Of a stretch of 8,719 nucleotides of DNA, positions 6,010 to 8,719 are shown piece by piece (within the stretch, counting starts at the first letter, position 1; each line of letters begins with the position of its first letter). This DNA is from Chloroflexota bacterium. Lineage in GTDB: Bacteria; Chloroflexota; Anaerolineae; JAADDB01. Where the stretch lies: assembly GCA_013154135.1 (NCBI GenBank), contig JAADDB010000125.1, forward strand, positions 1 to 8,719, given 5' to 3'. A program made the position numbers and the translations under genes. Below the pieces are notes generated by a model. It was given only the letters and a program-made list of their open reading frames with translations. It was not told the DNA's origin and did no database searches.

Positions 6010-7602
6010 ATGTTCGTACCATTGACCCCCTTGGAGTTCCGCGAACGCGCGGTCAAGTACTACGGCAAGAAGGTCGGGGTCGTGGATGTCCCCAAGCGGT
6101 TCACGTACTTGGAGTTCGACGAACGCATCAACCGCCAGGCCAACGCGCTCAAACTGCTCGGCGTCCGCCCCGGTGATGTGGTCTCCTACGTGAACTTGAA
6201 CACCCATCACTTGTTGGAAGCCTACTACGCGGTGCCCCAGATCGGCGCCATCCTCAACCCCATTAACATCCGTTTGGCCCCCGCGGAAATCGCGTACATC
6301 CTCAACCACGCGGGCACGAAGGTTCTCGTCTTCCACAGCATGTTCCTGCCCCTGGTGGAGAAATTGCGCGAGCAGGCCCCCGGGGTCCAGCATTACATTA
6401 TCATCGAGCCCAACGGCGAGTGGCCCGAGTGGGCCCACGAGTTCGAGGCGTTGCTGAGTGAGGCGTCCCCCGATTACCACGTGGACCTGGACGCCATCGA
6501 CGAGAACTCGGTCTGCGAGCTCTTCTACACCTCCGGCACCACCGGGCCGCCCAAGGGTGTGACGTTGACCCATCGTACCCTGTACCTGCACGCGCTGAAC
6601 GCCATCGCCGCGCTGAGCCTGCGGGATACGGACACCCTGCTCCACATCGTGCCCCTCTTCCACGTCAACGGCTGGGGCACGCCCCAGTTCCTCACCGCGG
6701 TGGGAGGCAAGCACGTGATGCTGCGCAAGGTGGATCCCACCCTGATCCTGCAATTGGCCCAGGATGAGAAGGTGACCCGCCTGTTCGGCGTGCCCACCGT
6801 GTTCAACGCGATGGTCAATCACCCCGACGTGGAGAAATATGACCTCAGTCACCTGAAGGAGGTGGTCATCGGCGGCGCGCCCGCGCCATCGGCCCTGCTC
6901 GCCAAGATGGAGGATCTCTTCGGCGTCAAGGCGTTCAGCGGCTACGGGCTGACGGAGACCAGTCCCATCCTCACCTTGGCCTATGTCAAGGACTACTTGG
7001 ACACGGATGTGGAGACCCGGCGCTACTACGAAGCCCGCACCGGCATCCCCGTGGTGGGCGTGCGCCTGCGGGTGGTGGACAATGAGGGCAAGGATGTGGC
7101 CTGGAACAACCAGGATGTCGGCGAGATCATCGTCCGCAGCAACGTGGTCATGGAGGGGTACCTCAAGGACCCGGACGCGACCGCGGCGGCCATCAAGGAC
7201 GGCTGGTTCCACACCGGGGATATGGCCGTGGTGGATGAGGAGGGGTATGTCCTCATCGTGGACCGCAAAAAGGACATCATCATCTCCGGCGGGGAGAACA
7301 TCTCCTCCGTGGAGGTGGAGAACGCGCTGTACGCGCACCCCGCGGTGTACGAGTGTGCGGTCATCGGCGTGCCCGACGAGAAGTGGGGCGAGGTGCCCCT
7401 GGCCCTGGTCGTGCTCAAGCCCGGCATGACCGCGACGGAGGAGGAGCTCATCCAGTTCCTGCGCGAGCGCATTGCCCACTACAAGGTGCCCAAGCGCATC
7501 GAATTCCGCAGCGAACTGCCCAAGGGCGGCACGGGCAAGATCCTCAAGCGGGAACTGCGGGAACCTTACTGGCGCGGGTACGAGAAGCGCGTCCACGGGT
7601 GA
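6010..7602 (+). CDS. AMP-forming fatty-acyl-CoA ligase (AlkK/AAE-like)
   Basis: A 530-residue member of the adenylate-forming (ANL) superfamily that activates a carboxylic acid, most likely a medium- or long-chain fatty acid, to its acyl-CoA through an acyl-AMP intermediate. Motifs are complete: P-loop YTSGTTGPPKG (173-183), GYGLTETSP (311-319), HTGD (401-404), DRKKDIIISGGENIS (418-432) and the C-terminal PKGGTGKILKR (504-514) with catalytic K510. The N-terminal 'PLTPLEF' and the overall length suit the AlkK or plant AAE group of the COG0318 acyl-CoA synthetases. Substrate chain length cannot be read from sequence. AGGAGGTG at 5998-6005 fixes the ATG. No promoter is clear in the 61 bases between the tRNA terminator and this gene. 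Third codon positions are visibly more G/C-rich than in the ligA operon. No beta-oxidation partner is in the window. Confidence 0.95.
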   Translation: MFVPLTPLEFRERAVKYYGKKVGVVDVPKRFTYLEFDERINRQANALKLLGVRPGDVVSYVNLNTHHLLEAYYAVPQIGAILNPINIRLAPAEIAYILNHAGTKVLVFHSMFLPLVEKLREQAPGVQHYIIIEPNGEWPEWAHEFEALLSEASPDYHVDLDAIDENSVCELFYTSGTTGPPKGVTLTHRTLYLHALNAIAALSLRDTDTLLHIVPLFHVNGWGTPQFLTAVGGKHVMLRKVDPTLILQLAQDEKVTRLFGVPTVFNAMVNHPDVEKYDLSHLKEVVIGGAPAPSALLAKMEDLFGVKAFSGYGLTETSPILTLAYVKDYLDTDVETRRYYEARTGIPVVGVRLRVVDNEGKDVAWNNQDVGEIIVRSNVVMEGYLKDPDATAAAIKDGWFHTGDMAVVDEEGYVLIVDRKKDIIISGGENISSVEVENALYAHPAVYECAVIGVPDEKWGEVPLALVVLKPGMTATEEELIQFLRERIAHYKVPKRIEFRSELPKGGTGKILKRELREPYWRGYEKRVHG

Positions 7603-7648
7603 GTGGAGAGCCGGGCCATCAGCCCTTGTTCCATTTCTGGGAAGAACG

Positions 7649-7693
7649 CTGTGTGGGCATGGTAGGCTGTGTTCCCCATGCCCACACAGTTTT
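7649..7693 (+). terminator. Intrinsic terminator after acyl-CoA ligase
   Basis: A perfect 14-base stem, CTGTGTGGGCATGG (7649-7662) with CCATGCCCACACAG (7676-7689), a 13-base loop and then TTTT (7690-7693). It begins 46 bases after the ligase stop. The convergent methyltransferase gene ends at 7728, so the stem would also form in its transcript, but on the minus strand no T run follows it and termination there is less certain. Confidence 0.82.
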
Positions 7694-7727
7694 CCTTGCC
7701 CAAAAACGCCATTGACCGCCCTACGGT

Positions 7728-8444
7728 TCAGTTTTGCGGCCGATGCGCGATGTACACCCCGCGGTCCGCGATCCCTTGGGGGTTGTAAGTGACGTGCAGC
7801 CCGGCCATCTCCATGGCGCGGGTGTATTCGTCCTGGGTGAAGAGGCCCAGCCGGTGGATTTCCTCATGGTGGTGGATGCCGCCGCGATCCGCGATCGCAA
7901 AGTGGAAGTGGACTTCGGAGATGCGTCCCCGGACGCGCGTGTGGCCCAAGCGCACGATTTTCCGCTCGGGCTCGTCGGCTACGGTGAGGTGGGGGCGTCC
8001 GTCCGAGATCTCTTCAGGGCCCAGCCAGGGCTCGATGATGAGGACGCCGCCGGGGGCCAGGTGGCGGTACATGGTGTCCACCGCCTGACACAGCCCTTCC
8101 CACGTCTCCACATATCCGATGGTCCCGAAGAGGCAGGTGATCGCGTCGAAGCGCGCGTCCAGTTGAAACGAGCGCATGTCCCCCAGGTGGAAGGGCACGT
8201 GGGGCAATTTGCGCCGGGCAACGGCCAACATCTCCTCGCTGGCATCCAACCCTTCGACTTGGTAGAAAGCCTGTAAGTAGCGGAGATGTTCCCCCGTCCC
8301 ACAGCCCACATCCAGAAGATGATGCCCCGGTGAGGTCTTGTGCTGTTGGATCAGGCGGTGCAGACGGCAGGCTTCGCGCTCGTAATCCTTCCCCTGGGCC
8401 CGGTACAAACTATCGTAATAGCGGGCAAAGTGTGTGTACCTCAT
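7728..8444 (-). CDS. SAM-dependent methyltransferase, TylM1/DesVI-like
   Basis: A 238-residue class I methyltransferase. The SAM-binding motif LLDVGCGTG is at 43-51, followed by VEGLDAS (D67, predicted ribose contact), HLGDMRSF (D89, adenine side) and FDAITCLFGTIGY (99-111), then LAPGGVLIIEPW (129-140). The whole layout resembles TylM1/DesVI, which N,N-dimethylate dTDP-3-amino-3,6-dideoxyhexoses in macrolide sugar pathways: N-terminal 'FARYYDSLYRAQGKDYEREA', 'GEHLRYL', the EPW strand followed by 'DGR', and the 'EEIHRLGLFTQDEYTRAMEMAGL' segment. In this window it has no sugar-nucleotide neighbours, so an amino sugar is only a hint and another small amine or hydroxyl acceptor is possible. AAGGAG (8453-8458) sits eight bases before the ATG. 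It faces the acyl-CoA ligase convergently. No clear promoter is visible in the repeat-rich upstream DNA. Confidence 0.92.
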   Translation of the reverse strand: MRYTHFARYYDSLYRAQGKDYEREACRLHRLIQQHKTSPGHHLLDVGCGTGEHLRYLQAFYQVEGLDASEEMLAVARRKLPHVPFHLGDMRSFQLDARFDAITCLFGTIGYVETWEGLCQAVDTMYRHLAPGGVLIIEPWLGPEEISDGRPHLTVADEPERKIVRLGHTRVRGRISEVHFHFAIADRGGIHHHEEIHRLGLFTQDEYTRAMEMAGLHVTYNPQGIADRGVYIAHRPQN

Positions 8445-8475
8445 AACCCCGGCTCCTTCCGATGACCTCCCGGTG

Positions 8476-8667
8476 GGGGTGACTTGAGGCCCTCACCCCT
8501 CCCCCGTCCCCTCCCCTCTCCCGAGTTCAGGAGAGGGGAGGGGCGCAAGCCCAGATTCCCACGGCTTGCCCATGTGCGAGGGGTGGGGTGACAGAATTGG
8601 GAGAGGGGGCCACCCGGCCAAGTATCTTGCCCGCACAACCCCCGAGGGGGTGAGGGCTATCCCTCAC
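8476..8667. repeat. Nested GC-rich palindromic element (REP/MITE-like)
   Basis: The outer arms GCCCTCACCCC (8489-8499) and GGGGTGAGGGC (8647-8657) are a perfect 11-base inverted repeat. Nested inside are a perfect 14-base pair of arms, CCCCTCCCCTCTCC (8508-8521) and its complement (8530-8543) around an eight-base loop, and GCAAGCC/GGCTTGC (8545-8551, 8563-8569). The ends also offer alternative pairings: GGGGTGA (8476-8482) with TCACCCC (8493-8499), and GTGAGGG/CCCTCAC (8650-8656, 8661-8667). There is no coding capacity of note. The pattern resembles dispersed palindromic repeats common between genes of GC-rich bacteria; only one copy is visible here. Confidence 0.65.
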
Positions 8668-8719
8668 ACGCTTGACGGATACGTTCCAGAACGCTTTCCA
8701 GCGAATACAAAACTTCTTC
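8657..8719 (-). CDS. Probable C-terminal end of a gene running off the window
   Basis: Read on the minus strand from the window edge, 20 sense codons end at TAG (8659-8657), giving EEVLYSLESVLERIRQACEG. The peptide looks like an amphipathic helix with regularly spaced leucine, valine and isoleucine, as expected at the end of a real protein. The palindromic element begins directly at the stop, as often seen just past genes. Against it, third positions are not strongly G/C-biased, and another minus frame also stays open across this short stretch. The product cannot be identified. Confidence 0.42.
   Translation of the reverse strand, partial: EEVLYSLESVLERIRQACEG

Noticed and set aside
5980..7596. 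Minus-strand open frame of 538 residues antisense to the acyl-CoA ligase
   Set aside because: It mirrors almost the entire ligase gene. The translation is a histidine/valine/leucine-rich shadow lacking recognisable motifs, while the sense strand carries every ANL-superfamily motif.
7700..7727. Minus-strand terminator directly after the methyltransferase gene
   Set aside because: Only a four-base ACCG/CGGT stem precedes a T run that is eight bases away, too weak to call.

Overview
The window is GC-rich bacterial chromosome. The best guess at the source is a thermophilic or environmental member of the Chloroflexota. This rests on a CpXC-domain protein with a long helical-repeat tail, a stand-alone TIGR00300/ArgZ-like protein, heptanucleotide repeat arrays and GC-rich palindromic intergenic elements. 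It is an inference from gene style, not a proven assignment. I see no phage genes, transposases, CRISPR arrays or rRNA.

Positions 1-260 hold no convincing gene but a run of short hairpins. Positions 261-5446 are one tight minus-strand operon. Reading in the direction of transcription it contains: a 150-residue beta-rich protein of unknown function (5446-4994); NAD-dependent DNA ligase ligA (4997-2868, joined by an ATGA overlap); a TIGR00300-family protein resembling ArgZ/AgrE-type ornithine cyclodeaminase (2867-1617, start codon directly after the ligA stop); and a CpXC zinc-ribbon protein with four degenerate helical repeats (1601-261, after a 15-base gap). A good extended -10 promoter lies at 5490-5519, and an inverted repeat covers the predicted transcription start.

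The divergent spacer 5520-5778 carries an element of about 193 bp. Its two arms are each five heptanucleotide units, in inverted orientation. Next, on the plus strand, come a consensus-like promoter, a tRNA-Gln(CTG) gene with encoded CCA, and a strong intrinsic terminator (5914-5948). An AMP-forming fatty-acyl-CoA ligase follows (6010-7602), closed by a 14-bp stem terminator.

On the minus strand at 7728-8444 is a class I methyltransferase most like the TylM1/DesVI amino-sugar N,N-dimethyltransferases, but with no sugar-nucleotide genes in view. Upstream of it, 8476-8667 is a nest of GC-rich palindromes, and the window ends inside the C-terminal codons of a probable further minus-strand gene.

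The most interesting points are the operon linking ligA to two poorly characterised proteins and an ArgZ-like enzyme, the repeat architecture of the CpXC protein, the heptad inverted-repeat element, and the orphan TylM1-like methyltransferase. No clear defence, secretion or other new multi-gene system is visible.
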